Below are positions 32,882 to 33,476 of a stretch of 33,476 nt of DNA, piece after piece. The DNA comes from Clostridiales bacterium (lineage in GTDB: Bacteria; Bacillota; Clostridia; Oscillospirales; Oscillospiraceae): assembly GCA_014799475.1 (NCBI GenBank), contig JAAVHX010000010.1, positions 16,222 to 49,697 on the forward strand, written 5' to 3'. A program made the position numbers and the translations under genes. Position 1 is the stretch's first letter; the number at the start of each line of letters is the position of its first letter. Below the pieces are notes generated by a model. The model saw only the letters and a list, made by a program, of their open reading frames with translations. It had not been told where the DNA came from and did not search any database.

Positions 32882-32888
32882 TGGGTCT

Positions 32889-33125
32889 TTACGCTTCGTC
32901 CTCCTCGGGCGCTTCGGCGGCGGCTTCCGCCTCCGCCTGTTCCAGAGTCAGCGTACCGTCGGCCACCTCCCGGATGGCCAGGGACACCGCCTTCTCCTCC
33001 AGCGGCTCGCCGGACACCTCCGCCTCGCTGGACAGCTTCCGGGCGCGGCTGGCCACCATGTTCACCAGCATATAACGGCTGGGCACCTGCACCAGCAATT
33101 CCTTAATGGGGGGATAGAGCAGCAT
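32889..33125 (-). CDS. rpoZ: RNA polymerase omega subunit
   Basis: Small subunit that helps fold and hold the beta-prime subunit of RNA polymerase. The 78-residue protein starts MLLYPPIKELLVQVPSRYML and contains the conserved VPSRYMLVNMVASRARKL and KAVSLAIREVADGTL; the end is very acidic and alanine-rich (EAEAAAEAPEEDEA). I prefer ATG 33125 to ATG 33134, because AAAGGA lies nine bases before the first and directly abuts the second. It follows gmk by 27 bases, the typical gmk-rpoZ order. Confidence 0.92.
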   Translation of the reverse strand: MLLYPPIKELLVQVPSRYMLVNMVASRARKLSSEAEVSGEPLEEKAVSLAIREVADGTLTLEQAEAEAAAEAPEEDEA

Positions 33126-33152
33126 AAATACCATTCCTTTCCGATTTTACGA

Positions 33153-33476
33153 TCAATCCTGGCCGATGATGCTCTCGGCCAGATGGAGGCGCTTTTCGGC
33201 GCGGCATTGCTCCGCCTGGAGAATGGACTGGATCTCCTGGGCGGCGTTCATCACCGTGTCGTTCACCACCAGATAGTCATAGCGCACGCACTCCCGGCAC
33301 TCCTGCCGGGCCTTCTCCAGGCGGCGCTGGATGACTTCTTCCTCATCCGTGTTGCGCCGGTGGAGGCGGCGGGACAGCTCCTCGATGGAGGGTGGGATCA
33401 GGAAGATCAGCACCGCCTCGGGGCAGCGCTCCCGCACCTTGGCCGCGCCCTGGACCTCGATGTCCAGCAGCACGTC
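33153..33476 (-). CDS. gmk: Guanylate kinase, C-terminal part, cut by window edge
   Basis: Guanylate kinase phosphorylates GMP to GDP. Only the last 107 or so codons are in the window; the frame is open to base 33476 (GAC), so the start lies beyond. Visible features include DVLLDIEVQGAAKVRERCP (the strand with the GMP-site region), FLIPPSIEELSRRLHRRNTD (lid) and RYDYLVVNDTV near the end. The ATP loop lies outside the window. It is the first gene seen of the housekeeping string and precedes rpoZ, as in most Firmicutes. Identity is firm. Confidence 0.94.
   Translation of the reverse strand, partial: DVLLDIEVQGAAKVRERCPEAVLIFLIPPSIEELSRRLHRRNTDEEEVIQRRLEKARQECRECVRYDYLVVNDTVMNAAQEIQSILQAEQCRAEKRLHLAESIIGQD

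Overview
The window looks like the chromosome of a GC-rich, spore-forming member of the Clostridia, most likely an Oscillospiraceae gut anaerobe of the Flavonifractor / Intestinimonas / Lawsonibacter type. This rests on gene order and content: glgC with glgD, the murB-rapZ-yvcK-whiA cluster, and gmk-rpoZ-priA-def-fmt-rsmB-rlmN-prpC-prkC-rsgA followed by a tiny spoVM gene. Strong GC bias at third codon positions also fits. Genus placement is inference.

Region 1 (1-10010, plus strand) is a glycogen module. The 3' part of glgB (branching enzyme) is followed by glgC and glgD (two ADP-glucose pyrophosphorylase-type subunits) and glgA (synthase). A promoter and a strong leader hairpin precede glgP (phosphorylase), then a ROK-type sugar kinase and pgi. 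Together they cover glycogen synthesis and its mobilisation to hexose phosphates. pgi ends at a bidirectional terminator.

Region 2 (10100-11806, minus strand) holds one gene for an SLH-repeat lipoprotein. It has its own promoter and terminators on both sides, and its 3' half is strikingly AT-rich.

Region 3 (11945-21353, minus strand) reads from a promoter near 21340 through murB, rapZ, yvcK, whiA, a small coiled-coil membrane protein, dnaE and cls. These tie together peptidoglycan precursor supply, its regulators, a conserved division/sporulation regulator, DNA polymerase III alpha and cardiolipin synthesis. Several genes overlap by 4-13 bases, which suggests coupled translation.

Region 4 (21417-22775, minus strand) holds a cysteine-rich protein of unknown function, about 290 bases of repeat- and hairpin-rich non-coding DNA, and a 24-codon spoVM gene. 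Both genes have upstream elements of the CATA-N3-T type that resemble mother-cell sporulation promoters.

Region 5 (22777-33476, minus strand) is a classic Firmicutes housekeeping string: gmk (partial), rpoZ, priA, def, fmt, rsmB, rlmN, prpC, prkC and rsgA. It covers replication restart, translation start, RNA methylation, the PASTA kinase/phosphatase signalling pair and a ribosome-assembly GTPase. I found no rRNA, tRNA, CRISPR array, insertion sequence or phage gene. I did not find a clear, wholly new multi-gene system. The best leads are the cysteine-rich gene with its structured upstream region, the histone-H1-like tail on GlgB, the glgP leader RNA and the composite SLH gene.
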